NCBI GenBank assembly: GCA_902519435.1
Contig: CABYKC010000010.1
Location: 1 to 22,840 of the forward strand
Direction of reading: 5' to 3'
DNA from: an uncultured Alphaproteobacteria bacterium
GTDB taxonomy: Bacteria; Pseudomonadota; Alphaproteobacteria; HIMB59; GCA-002718135
DNA length: 22,840 nt
In this document: positions 8,905-16,018 of the stretch, in pieces
Layout of the letters: every line of letters begins with the position of its first letter
Position numbering within the stretch: the stretch's first letter is position 1
Notes under the pieces: model-generated
What the model saw: the letters and a program-made list of their open reading frames with translations, nothing else
Database searches by the model: none
Told to the model about the DNA's origin: nothing
Program-made: the position numbers and the translations under genes

Positions 8905-10114
8905 GATATTTTGAAAATACTAATGTTGCATTTGTACCGCCAAAACCAAAACTATTCGACATAACATGCTCAATTTCAACGTCATTTTCCGTTTTTAAAA
9001 GAATATTACAATCTTTGGCACTATCATCGAGATTTTCAATATTAGCAGAACCACTAATAAAATTATTTTTCATCATCAATAAACTATAAATTGCTTCATG
9101 CACACCAGTTGCCCCTAAAGAATGACCAGTCAAAGATTTTGTTGAGCTCATTTTAGGAATATTTGAACCAAAAACATTTTTGATTGCTTCCAATTCTTTT
9201 ACATCTCCTATTGGAGTGCTTGTTCCATGTGTATTTATATAATCAATTTTACCACCAATATTTTTTAACGCTTGCTTCATGCATCTTTCTGCTCCTTCTC
9301 CAGAAGGTTGTACCATATCGTATCCATCTGAGGTTGCTCCATATCCTGTTATTTCACCATATATTTTAGCACCCCTAGCTTTTGCATGCTCTAATTCCTC
9401 AAGTACTAGTGTTCCGCCCCCACCAGCAATGACAAACCCATCTCTATCTGCATCATATGCCCTTGAAGATTTGTTTGGAGTAGCATTATATTTTGATGAC
9501 AAAGCACCCATTGCATCAAATAAAATTGATAAAGTCCAATGGAGTTCTTCACCTCCACCAGCAAAAATAATATTTTGTTTTCCCATCTGAATTAGTTCGT
9601 ACGCATTACCAATACAATGTGAACTTGTAGAACATGCTGAAGTAATTGAATAGTTAACTCCTTTAATTTTAAAAGGAGTAGCAAGAGTTGCAGAATTTGT
9701 ACTAGACATTGCTCTTGGCACCATAAATGGTCCAATTTTTTTTGAACCCGAATTCTTTCCAATTTCAGAAGACTTAAATAAATTTTGTGTAGATGGACCA
9801 CCTGAACCAACAATTATACCAGTCATTTCATTTGAAATATCACAATCCTCCAGCCCTGAGTCGCCTATAGCATCTTTCATAGCAATGTAGTTGTAGGCAG
9901 CTCCATCACCCATAAACCTTAGTAATCTTCTATCAATTTCGTTACCAATATCTATATTTGGTTTACCGTGTACAAGACTTCTAAATGAAAACTCCTCATA
10001 CTCTTCTGCACTTGTTATACCAGATTTCAAATTTTTAAGACTGTCTATAACATCCGATTGATTATTACCAATACATGATACTATACCTAAACCTGTTACT
10101 ACTACTCTATTCAT
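8897..10114 (-). CDS. fabB: 3-oxoacyl-[acyl-carrier-protein] synthase I, FabB
   Basis: FabB condenses malonyl-ACP with acyl-ACP and is needed to elongate unsaturated acyl chains made by FabA. The 405-residue protein has the complete thiolase-fold triad: Cys161 in [11 protein letters not shown], His296 in [11 protein letters not shown] and His331 in [13 protein letters not shown]. The spacing matches E. coli FabB, and the C-terminal [15 protein letters not shown] is present. Pairing with fabA, three bases upstream, supports FabB and not FabF. Upstream of the ATG there is GAGAAA about nine bases away, within the fabA stop region. The 3' end overlaps the fabI start by eight bases. Confidence 0.95.
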   Translation of the reverse strand: MNRVVVTGLGIVSCIGNNQSDVIDSLKNLKSGITSAEEYEEFSFRSLVHGKPNIDIGNEIDRRLLRFMGDGAAYNYIAMKDAIGDSGLEDCDISNEMTGIIVGSGGPSTQNLFKSSEIGKNSGSKKIGPFMVPRAMSSTNSATLATPFKIKGVNYSITSACSTSSHCIGNAYELIQMGKQNIIFAGGGEELHWTLSILFDAMGALSSKYNATPNKSSRAYDADRDGFVIAGGGGTLVLEELEHAKARGAKIYGEITGYGATSDGYDMVQPSGEGAERCMKQALKNIGGKIDYINTHGTSTPIGDVKELEAIKNVFGSNIPKMSSTKSLTGHSLGATGVHEAIYSLLMMKNNFISGSANIENLDDSAKDCNILLKTENDVEIEHVMSNSFGFGGTNATLVFSKYHA

Positions 10115-10117
10115 TAC

Positions 10118-10624
10118 TTATTTCTCAGGTGAAAATAAACCGACTTTCATATCTTTAGCTTCATAGATTGTTTCACCGTCAGCTTTTAAAACACCATCTC
10201 CAACTCCTAAAATCAATTTTCTTAGTATAAGTCTTTTTAGAGATATATGGTAAGTCACTTTTTTGACTTTTTGTAATACCTGACCGGTAAACTTAACTTC
10301 ACCAACTCCTAAAGCTCTACCCTTTCCTGGTTGGCCAAGCCATCCTAAATAAAAACCAAGTAATTGCCACATAGCATCCAAACCTAAACAACCTGGCATT
10401 ACGGGATCATCTTTAAAATGACATTCAAAAAACCATAAGTCTTCTTTAATATCTAATTCTGCAATAACCTCACCTTTAGAAAATTCTCCACCAGTATCAT
10501 TTATTGAAGTAATTCTATCAAACATTAACATAGGAGGCATTGGAAGTTGAGCATTCCCTTTTCCAAAAAGAATACCTTTAGCACAATCAATTAATTGATC
10601 GTAGTTAAATGAATTTTGTTTCAT
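10118..10624 (-). CDS. fabA: 3-hydroxydecanoyl-[acyl-carrier-protein] dehydratase/isomerase, FabA
   Basis: FabA dehydrates 3-hydroxydecanoyl-ACP and isomerises the product to cis-3-decenoyl-ACP, the branch point of anaerobic unsaturated fatty acid synthesis. The 168-residue protein aligns closely to E. coli FabA. It shows [15 protein letters not shown] (about 24-38), His69 in [19 protein letters not shown] with Asp83 as the partner active-site residue, then [16 protein letters not shown] and the end [12 protein letters not shown]. It is followed by fabB and fabI, the standard alphaproteobacterial order. The 39-base spacer upstream is the largest inside the minus-strand run and may contain a promoter. 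No Shine-Dalgarno sequence is visible before the ATG. Confidence 0.97.
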   Translation of the reverse strand: MKQNSFNYDQLIDCAKGILFGKGNAQLPMPPMLMFDRITSINDTGGEFSKGEVIAELDIKEDLWFFECHFKDDPVMPGCLGLDAMWQLLGFYLGWLGQPGKGRALGVGEVKFTGQVLQKVKKVTYHISLKRLILRKLILGVGDGVLKADGETIYEAKDMKVGLFSPEK

Positions 10625-10629
10625 AATTT

Positions 10630-10658
10630 TAATTAAACTTTTTTTATATATTTATCAA
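10630..10658 (-). promoter_or_regulatory. Possible promoter upstream of fabA
   Basis: Read on the minus strand, TTGATA (complement of 10653-10658, five of six bases of the sigma-70 -35 consensus) is followed after 17 bases by TAATTA (10630-10635), a poor -10 match. The ATG of fabA follows five bases later. The spacing is right but the -10 element is weak. The region is so AT-rich that a chance match is likely. It would allow fabA-fabB-fabI to be transcribed apart from ubiE-coaBC-thiF. Confidence 0.22.
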
Positions 10659-10663
10659 TTAAC

Positions 10664-11416
10664 TTAAACTGATTTTAAATCACAATCATGTTTACTTTTA
10701 ATAACAATATTATCAATGCTTAATTTTTTTCCATCAGAAATTGTCATTATATTAGTTTCATCCTTTAAATTTAAATAGAAATTAATTATTTTTTGAGCAG
10801 CAATTAAACCTGCTAACCCTGCAGAAATGCCTGAAATACCTACTACACTACATCTGGGAAGATCAACATCATCTTTGTTAGGAAAGATACAATTTAAACA
10901 TAGATGATTATTTTTATTTGAATTATTGAAAAGAATTATTTGTAAATCATGCCTTAATGCAGAGGAATATAAAAAATTGATTGAGTTTTTAAGACAATAT
11001 TCATTTAATAATTTAGAACTGAACCAGTCATCAGTTGCATCAACAATTATAGAACATTCTTTTAAAAAATTTAAATTTAAAGAATTGATATTTTCATCAA
11101 TAGTATTAATTTTACATTCAGTGTTAATTAATTTTAATTTGTACTTTGCTACATCAACCTTTTTTTTTCCAATATCATTTATATTAAATAAAATTTGTCT
11201 ATTAAGATTACTTTTTTCAACAATATCTCCATCTACAATTAATAATTCTTTAATTCCAGAGTTTACTAAATATTGACTTAAAGGACATCCTATACCTCCC
11301 ATACCAACAATACCAATTTTTATGTTAGATAATTTTTTAAGGTTTTCTTCGGAAAATTCGTTTAAAATAAATAATCTACTAAAAATTTTATATTCTTCCT
11401 CAGAGTAATCATTCAT
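10664..11416 (-). CDS. ThiF/MoeB/HesA-family E1-like adenylyltransferase
   Basis: Members of this family adenylate the C-terminal glycine of a small ubiquitin-like sulfur carrier (MoaD, ThiS) or related partners. The 250-residue protein shows the Rossmann nucleotide motif GIVGMGGIGCPLSQYL (Gly38, Gly40, Gly41, Gly43), Asp62/Asp64 in LLIVDGDIVEKSNLNRQILF with Arg73, VDATDDW (about 126-131), and the crossover-loop cysteine Cys189 in DLPRCSVVGI. Of the two zinc CxxC pairs in MoeB, the first is intact (Cys173, Cys176 in CLNC). The second is reduced to Cys245 with Lys248 at the other position, and the protein ends two residues later. Many relatives keep a HesA/MoeB/ThiF gene near coaBC-dut. No sulfur carrier gene is visible here, so the partner is unknown. 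It sits four bases after coaBC. Confidence 0.85.
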   Translation of the reverse strand: MNDYSEEEYKIFSRLFILNEFSEENLKKLSNIKIGIVGMGGIGCPLSQYLVNSGIKELLIVDGDIVEKSNLNRQILFNINDIGKKKVDVAKYKLKLINTECKINTIDENINSLNLNFLKECSIIVDATDDWFSSKLLNEYCLKNSINFLYSSALRHDLQIILFNNSNKNNHLCLNCIFPNKDDVDLPRCSVVGISGISAGLAGLIAAQKIINFYLNLKDETNIMTISDGKKLSIDNIVIKSKHDCDLKSV

Positions 11417-11420
11417 AAGT

Positions 11421-12590
11421 CTATAAAATATTATAAATTTGTTTTATAATTTGCTTTGCACAATTTACCTTTGTCATTTTCTTAAATTTTTTTATCTGGT
11501 TTTTTGTAATTATCGATATTTGATTGTAATCTGATCCAAAAACTTTATTTTTACTATCGATTTTGTTGTAAACAATCATATCGCATTTTTTATCCACCAA
11601 TTTTTTTTTAGCATTATTAATTCCTCCTGTTTCAGCTGCAAAACCTACTAACAATCTAGGCCTTTGAGTTTTACTTTTTCCAATTTTTTCTAAAATATCA
11701 ATATTCTTATGAAGACTGATATTTAATTTTTTATTTTTTTTAATCTTGTATTTATTTATATTTTTATTTTTGAAATCAGATACTGCAGCAGTAAAAATTC
11801 CAATATCAATTTTAGAAATTTTTTTAATTTTTTGATACATTTCGTTTGCTGATTCTATTTTAATAAATTTCAAATTTGGTGGAGGATCTAATTTTGTTGG
11901 TCCAGATATCAAGGTTACATTCGCTCCGTATAAAACTAGTTGTGAAGCAATTTCATAGCCTTGTTTCCCAGAAGATTGATTAGAAATAAACCTAACTGGA
12001 TCAATCATTTCAATTGTTGGTCCTGCAGTTACTAGGCATTTTTTATCTTTTAATAAATTAATATTTTCTAATCTGTTTAAAATTTTATTCACTATATTTT
12101 TTGAGTTATCAATTCTTCCTAAACCAAATTCTCCACATTTTAGATTTCCAACTTTTGGACCAATAAACTCATGACCATTATCTTTTAATGACTTCACATT
12201 TTTTTTATTAATTTTATTATGCCACATAAAACTATTCATTGCGGGGACAAGCAAAATTTTTTTATTTGCAGCAAGCAATGTATTAGAAGCTAAATTATCT
12301 CCATATCCATTAGCAAATTTTGCAATAGAATTAGCTGTAGCTGGACACACAACTATTATGTCATTATCTCTTGATAAATTAATATGGAGCATCTTATTTT
12401 TTTTTTCATGTTCATCTGTAAATATTCTATTTTTAAGTAATTTTTTTATATCTAATATTTTTACATATTTCTTTGCCTCGTTAGTTAGAATACAGCTAAT
12501 CTTAACTTCATTAATATTTAGCAAAGTAATAATTTCTTTACATTTGGATGCAGCAATAGAGCCAGTTATTATTAATAAAATTTTATTCAT
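11421..12590 (-). CDS. coaBC: Bifunctional phosphopantothenoylcysteine decarboxylase/phosphopantothenate-cysteine ligase
   Basis: CoaBC (Dfp) couples cysteine to 4'-phosphopantothenate and decarboxylates the product, giving 4'-phosphopantetheine for CoA. The 389-residue protein has the flavin-dependent CoaC half first: LLIITGSIAASK (about 5-16), His69 in LHINLSR, CPATANSIAKFANG (82-95), VPAMNSFMW with Asn119 (115-123), and Cys152 in NLKCGEFGLGRI. The CoaB half follows with CLVTAGPTIEMIDPVRFISN and SSGKQGYEIA (about 189-220), then AAVSDFK and the Lys-rich KIKKNKKL segment. Both active sites look complete. The start overlaps the ubiE stop by one base (TAATG). Many alphaproteobacteria place ubiB between ubiE and coaBC, and dut after it; both are missing here. 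Confidence 0.95.
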   Translation of the reverse strand: MNKILLIITGSIAASKCKEIITLLNINEVKISCILTNEAKKYVKILDIKKLLKNRIFTDEHEKKNKMLHINLSRDNDIIVVCPATANSIAKFANGYGDNLASNTLLAANKKILLVPAMNSFMWHNKINKKNVKSLKDNGHEFIGPKVGNLKCGEFGLGRIDNSKNIVNKILNRLENINLLKDKKCLVTAGPTIEMIDPVRFISNQSSGKQGYEIASQLVLYGANVTLISGPTKLDPPPNLKFIKIESANEMYQKIKKISKIDIGIFTAAVSDFKNKNINKYKIKKNKKLNISLHKNIDILEKIGKSKTQRPRLLVGFAAETGGINNAKKKLVDKKCDMIVYNKIDSKNKVFGSDYNQISIITKNQIKKFKKMTKVNCAKQIIKQIYNIL

Positions 12591-13321
12591 TACAATTTGT
12601 AACCAGTGTGTATAGCCACAATTCCATTAAATAGATTAATAGTTTCGACTTTAGTGAATCCACAATCACGTAGATTTTTACTAAGCTCCTCTTGTGATGG
12701 AAATAAATCAATACTTTCACTCAAATAATTATAAGCATTTTTATCTTTAGCAACTATTTCTCCTAAAAGAGGTAAAATCTTTGATTTATAAATTTTATAT
12801 GAACTTGATATCAAGGATGATTTAGGTGTACTAAATTCTAAGCAACAATATTTACCACCAGGTTTAAGAACTCTGTAAGCTTCTTTTATAGATAATAAAT
12901 ACCCTGTCACATTTCTTAAGCAAAAAGAAATGGTATATTTATCAAAAAAATTATTTTCAAAATTTAACTTTTCAGCATCACCAATAAAATATTTGATATT
13001 TTTTTCTTTTTTTAATCTTTTTCTTCCTTCTAATAACATTTCTTCATTTAAATCTAAAAGATAAAGACTGGTTGAATTATTTTCTTTTAAAATTTCGCTG
13101 GCAATATCACCAGAACCAGAACCGACATCCAACACAATTTCATTTTCATTTATATTTACAGTCTCTACAAATCTTTTTTTCCATAATCGATGCATACCTA
13201 AACTCATCAAATCATTCATTAAATCGTAGCTTGGAGCTACACTTGAAAAAACATTTTGAACAAGTTTAGTCTTTTGTTTTGAATTTACTTTTGTATAACC
13301 AAAATTATAATCTTTTTTCAT
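12590..13321 (-). CDS. ubiE: Ubiquinone/menaquinone biosynthesis C-methyltransferase UbiE
   Basis: UbiE adds the ring C-methyl group during ubiquinone (and, where present, menaquinone) synthesis using S-adenosylmethionine. The 243-residue protein has the family N-terminal signature VFSSVAPSYDLMNDLMSLG (about 24-42), SAM motif I VLDVGSGSGDIASEIL (63-78), Asp90 in LYLLDLNEEML, and the COQ5/UbiE motif FCLRNVTGY with RVLKPGGKYCCLEFSTP (about 133-166). The length matches E. coli UbiE (about 250). Its ATG is one base from the ATG of mutM on the opposite strand. Any promoter and ribosome binding site for ubiE must therefore lie within mutM coding sequence; none is obvious to me. It is the first gene of the minus-strand run. 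Confidence 0.95.
   Translation of the reverse strand: MKKDYNFGYTKVNSKQKTKLVQNVFSSVAPSYDLMNDLMSLGMHRLWKKRFVETVNINENEIVLDVGSGSGDIASEILKENNSTSLYLLDLNEEMLLEGRKRLKKEKNIKYFIGDAEKLNFENNFFDKYTISFCLRNVTGYLLSIKEAYRVLKPGGKYCCLEFSTPKSSLISSSYKIYKSKILPLLGEIVAKDKNAYNYLSESIDLFPSQEELSKNLRDCGFTKVETINLFNGIVAIHTGYKL
13284..13311 (+). promoter_or_regulatory. Candidate sigma-70 promoter for mutM, inside the ubiE start
   Basis: TTTACT (13284-13289, four of six bases of TTGACA) is followed after 16 bases by a perfect -10 box TATAAT (13306-13311). The expected start of transcription, six to eight bases further, falls at about 13318-13320, three to five bases before the mutM ATG at 13323. That leaves no room for a ribosome binding site and predicts a leaderless or near-leaderless transcript. 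The -10 coincides with the ubiE codons for Asp-Tyr-Asn read on the other strand, so it could be coincidental. Confidence 0.45.
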
Positions 13322-13322
13322 T

Positions 13323-14141
13323 ATGCCAGAATTACCCGAAGTTGAAACTACAGTTAAAGGACTTAGAGTAATATTGAATCAAAAAATATCTAATGTCAAA
13401 ATTCATACATCAAAACTTCGTTTTAAAATTCCTAATAATATAATTAATATACTACGTAACTCCAAGATATCCAACCTAAGACGCATAGCAAAGTTCATTA
13501 TCATAGATTTAGATACAGATTATTCTCTAGTAATACATCTAGGAATGTCAGGACGATTAAAAACTGTCAATAAAAGCTACAAAAGAATAAAACATGATCA
13601 TTTTGTACTTTACTTTTTAAGTAAAACTATACTTGTTTATCATGATCCAAGGAAATTTGGATTTATAGATATAGCTCAAACAAAAGATCTAAATAAACAA
13701 AAGTATATATTGAGTTTGGGTGTAGATGCTCTTAGTCCAGATCTTACAGCACAAATGATATATGAAAAAATTTCAAAATCTGAGGTTCCAATAAAGCAAA
13801 TTTTACTCAATCAAAAATTAATTGCTGGTATAGGAAATATCTATGCATCGGAAATTCTATTTGATTCTAAAATTTCACCACTTACCTTGGGTAAAGATTT
13901 ACAAATTAGTCTCATTATGAAACTAATTAAATCTATTAGAAAAATTTTAAATAAAGCAATAAAATATGGGGGTTCAAGCATACGAGATTATAGGTCTATT
14001 GATGGTACATTAGGAAATTTTCAGTCTAATTTTAAGGTTTACAATAAAGAAGGAAAAAAAATAGGTGAAGATAAGGTGAAAAAGATCATTCAATATGGAA
14101 GATCTACTTTTTATTGTCCAAAACTCCAAAATAATAAGTAA
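13323..14141 (+). CDS. mutM: Formamidopyrimidine-DNA glycosylase (Fpg/MutM) with a degenerate zinc finger
   Basis: MutM removes 8-oxoguanine and formamidopyrimidines from DNA and cleaves the abasic site. The 272-residue protein begins MPELPEVETT, so after Met removal Pro is the catalytic amine and Glu follows. Lys57 (in RRIAKF), HLGMSGRLK (72-80), DPRKFGF (108-114), the helix-two-turn-helix AGIGNIYASEILF (168-180) and GGSSIRDY (216-223) are all present. The C-terminal zinc finger normally has two CxxC pairs. Here the first pair is replaced (GKKIGEDK, about 244-251) and the second keeps only Cys265 in GRSTFYCPK, while the DNA-contacting Arg260 remains. The protein is full length, so this looks like loss of zinc binding and not truncation. 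There is no Shine-Dalgarno sequence. Identity as MutM (not Nei) rests on the N-terminus and its common alphaproteobacterial position beside ubiE. Confidence 0.92.
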   Translation: MPELPEVETTVKGLRVILNQKISNVKIHTSKLRFKIPNNIINILRNSKISNLRRIAKFIIIDLDTDYSLVIHLGMSGRLKTVNKSYKRIKHDHFVLYFLSKTILVYHDPRKFGFIDIAQTKDLNKQKYILSLGVDALSPDLTAQMIYEKISKSEVPIKQILLNQKLIAGIGNIYASEILFDSKISPLTLGKDLQISLIMKLIKSIRKILNKAIKYGGSSIRDYRSIDGTLGNFQSNFKVYNKEGKKIGEDKVKKIIQYGRSTFYCPKLQNNK

Positions 14142-14159
14142 TTCTTTATTAAAAATTAA

Positions 14160-14187
14160 TTGACTTAATTTATTTTAAATTTATAGC
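14160..14187 (+). promoter_or_regulatory. Candidate promoter for rpsT
   Basis: In the 52-base gap between mutM and rpsT, TTGACT (14160-14165, five of six bases of the -35 consensus) is followed after 16 bases by TATAGC (14182-14187, four of six of the -10 consensus). The predicted start of transcription coincides with the rpsT ATG at 14194 and there is no purine-rich ribosome binding site between, so a leaderless mRNA is plausible. The -35 match and spacing are better support than the -10. Confidence 0.45.
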
Positions 14188-14193
14188 ACGCGT

Positions 14194-14454
14194 ATGGCTA
14201 ACCATGCTTCAGCAAAAAAAAGATCGAGACAGAACAAATCTAGAAATACTGTTAATTCTCAATACCTATCCAAGTTTAGAAACGCTCTAAATAAATTTAA
14301 ATCTTCAGTTGATGCAAAAAATGACAAAGAAATCCAAAAATCCTTCAGTAATGTCAATTCAATAATGGCCAAAGCATCAAAAAAAGGTATTTTTAAAAAA
14401 GAATACATATCCAGAAAGTTATCCTCCTTATCAAAACAATTTTCAAAAAAATAA
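14194..14454 (+). CDS. rpsT: 30S ribosomal protein S20
   Basis: S20 is a small helical primary binding protein of the 30S subunit. The 86-residue product is of standard length, starts MANHASAKKRSRQNKSR (the conserved family N-terminus), and is strongly basic, with the later MAKASKKGIFKKEYISRKLS segment (about 55-74). The start is fixed by the conserved N-terminus. There is no Shine-Dalgarno sequence upstream, only TTTATAGCACGCGT, unlike rpsO in this window. The position directly upstream of dnaA is common in alphaproteobacteria. Some relatives have an enoyl-CoA hydratase gene between mutM and rpsT; here only 52 bases separate them. Confidence 0.96.
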   Translation: MANHASAKKRSRQNKSRNTVNSQYLSKFRNALNKFKSSVDAKNDKEIQKSFSNVNSIMAKASKKGIFKKEYISRKLSSLSKQFSKK

Positions 14455-14472
14455 TTTTTTTTTAATTTTTTT
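14445..14472 (+). terminator. Possible A/T-tract terminator after rpsT
   Basis: Seven A's (14445-14451), TAA, nine T's (14455-14463), AA and seven T's (14466-14472) span the rpsT stop codon. The A run and T run could pair into a short hairpin, followed by a second T run, which resembles a very weak intrinsic terminator without GC pairs. Coding lysines account for the A run. I cannot tell whether transcription stops here or continues into dnaA. Confidence 0.25.
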
Positions 14473-14600
14473 CACTTTTCTTCTTGCTAAAAATACTTAA
14501 AGAGTGTTGATTAGGTAAATTAATTTGGTGATTTAATTTTACGACTTTTGATTTTTTTCGTGAAGTTCTATTAAGTAAAAAATCGTCTTGTTGGGGGAAA
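14455..14600 (+). other. Longest intergenic region (146 bases), the dnaA leader/promoter region
   Basis: This is the only gap over 60 bases in the window. It starts with T runs. It contains sigma-70-like fragments that I cannot combine into a convincing promoter: TTGATT 14507-14512 with TTTAAT 14532-14537 (19-base spacer), and TTGATT 14548-14553 with TATTAA 14569-14574 (15-base spacer). An 8-base inverted repeat, GATTTTTT (14550-14557) and AAAAAATC (14577-14584) with a 19-base loop, ends just before the dnaA ribosome binding site GGGGGA (14593-14598). I find no consensus DnaA box (TTATCCACA or close variants) and no CtrA site (TTAA-N7-TTAA). It may hold a regulated dnaA leader, but nothing shows this directly. 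Confidence 0.5.
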
Positions 14601-15995
14601 ATGGATAATACATCTGCTATGTTTGAAGAAAGTAAATGGTTATCTTTTAAAAAAAATCTTAAAAACAATGTAGGTGAATCTGCTTATAATAACTGGCTAA
14701 AGCATTTAAACTTTGAATCTTTAACCGATTCCACAATCACATTTTCAGTTCCAACAAAGTTTTTAAGAGATTGGATAGTAAATAACTATTCTGATAAAGT
14801 AAAAGCTGAAGCAAAAAATCAAATAGACAATGTTGATACAATTAAATTTGTGGTTAAACCTTCAGGAGGAAGAATTGTTCCAGGTACAACTAGGACAATA
14901 AAATCTAGTGATAATCATTGGAAATCAACAATGGATCTCAGATCCAACCAATCGTCAACTTATCCAAATGAGTTTGGTGCCCCTCTTGACCCTAGGTTCA
15001 CTTTTGAGAATTTTGTTGTAGGAAAACCTAATGAATTAGCTTTTGCTGCGTCCCAGAGAGTTTCTGAAGCAAATAAAATAACATTCAATCCATTGTTTCT
15101 ATGTGGAGGAGTAGGCTTAGGAAAAACACATTTAATGCATGCTATTGGATGGAAGATTAAACAACAACAACCTGAAAGAAAGGTTATATATCTGTCTGCA
15201 GAAAAATTTATGTACCAATTTGTTAGAGCATTACGATATAAAGATACCTCTGCATTTAAAGAACAGTTTAGATCAATAGATGTATTGATGATTGATGATG
15301 TTCAATTTATTAGTGGCAAAGATAATACTCAAGAAGAATTTTTCCATACATTTAACGCTCTTATAGAACAAAATAAACAAATAGTTATTTCTGCTGATAA
15401 AACTCCTACAGATCTTGATGGAGTTCAGGAAAGGTTAAAGTCTAGACTAGGTTGTGGTTTAGTAGCTGATATTCATCCAACAACATATGAGCTTAGATTA
15501 GGCATACTTATAGAAAAAGCTCATAAAAGAGGTGTTGAAATTCCACCAAAGGTTTTAGAATTTCTTTCCCACAGAATTATTTCAAACGTAAGAGAAATGG
15601 AAGGAGCACTAAACAGACTAGTAGCTCATGCAACTTTAGTCGGTACTGCAATTACTGTAGAAACTGCACAACTTGTTCTCCAAGATTTATTGAAATCTTC
15701 AAATAAAAAAATTACAATTGAAGAAATCCAAAAGAAAGTTGCTGAACATTTTAATATTAGGATTACCGATATGCATTCACCTAGAAGATCTAGATCAGTT
15801 GCTAGACCAAGACAAATTGCTATGTATTTAGCTAAGTCTATAACTTCTAGATCACTTCCAGAAATAGGTAGAAAATTTGGAGGAAGAGATCATACAACAG
15901 TTATGCACGCTGTTAAAAAAATTGAGGAACTTAAGCTCTCAGATGTTAATTTTAATGAAGATCTAGAATTGTTGAAAAGACTTATAGATTCTTAA
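14601..15995 (+). CDS. dnaA: Chromosomal replication initiator protein DnaA
   Basis: DnaA binds the origin and unwinds it as an ATP-dependent oligomer. The 464-residue protein has all four domains. Domain I is about residues 8-85, domain II a short linker (about 86-128), and domain III an AAA+ core with Walker A GGVGLGKTH (169-177), Walker B VLMIDD (228-233) and the arginine-finger segment RLKSRLGCGL (Arg282). Domain IV has PRRSRSVARPRQIAMYL and the DNA-contacting GGRDHTTVMHAVKKI (about 427-441). The start has a clear ribosome binding site, GGGGGA, three bases before ATG; a second in-frame ATG lies six codons on but lacks one. It leads a run of dnaN, recF and gyrB on the same strand. Confidence 0.98.
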   Translation: MDNTSAMFEESKWLSFKKNLKNNVGESAYNNWLKHLNFESLTDSTITFSVPTKFLRDWIVNNYSDKVKAEAKNQIDNVDTIKFVVKPSGGRIVPGTTRTIKSSDNHWKSTMDLRSNQSSTYPNEFGAPLDPRFTFENFVVGKPNELAFAASQRVSEANKITFNPLFLCGGVGLGKTHLMHAIGWKIKQQQPERKVIYLSAEKFMYQFVRALRYKDTSAFKEQFRSIDVLMIDDVQFISGKDNTQEEFFHTFNALIEQNKQIVISADKTPTDLDGVQERLKSRLGCGLVADIHPTTYELRLGILIEKAHKRGVEIPPKVLEFLSHRIISNVREMEGALNRLVAHATLVGTAITVETAQLVLQDLLKSSNKKITIEEIQKKVAEHFNIRITDMHSPRRSRSVARPRQIAMYLAKSITSRSLPEIGRKFGGRDHTTVMHAVKKIEELKLSDVNFNEDLELLKRLIDS

Positions 15996-16018
15996 TTATT
16001 TTTATCATATGCTAAGAT

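Noticed and set aside
9279..9590. 103-codon plus-strand open frame opposite fabB
   Set aside because: The opposite strand encodes FabB with all catalytic residues; this frame is a low-complexity Ser/Pro shadow without a ribosome binding site.
10926..11276. 116-codon plus-strand frame opposite the ThiF-like gene
   Set aside because: Antisense to conserved nucleotide-binding motifs; composition is Phe/Ser/Ile-rich shadow sequence.
14149..14178. Several TTAA half sites that could be CtrA boxes before rpsT (14149, 14156, 14165, 14175)
   Set aside because: The spacings between them are 3, 5 and 6 bases; the CtrA consensus requires 7. TTAA is expected often by chance in this composition. The pair at 14520 and 14533 has a 9-base spacing and fails too.
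14142..14600. Replication origin next to dnaA
   Set aside because: The dnaA-dnaN-recF-gyrB order invites it, but I find no cluster of DnaA boxes, and in several alphaproteobacteria the origin lies elsewhere (for example near hemE). GC skew of the full chromosome would be needed.
14462..14668. 68-codon minus-strand open frame spanning the rpsT-dnaA gap and the dnaA start
   Set aside because: It is the only long frame crossing the gap, but its start lies antisense in dnaA, it has no visible ribosome binding site, and its composition matches reversed AT-rich DNA. I would keep it only if related strains conserved it.
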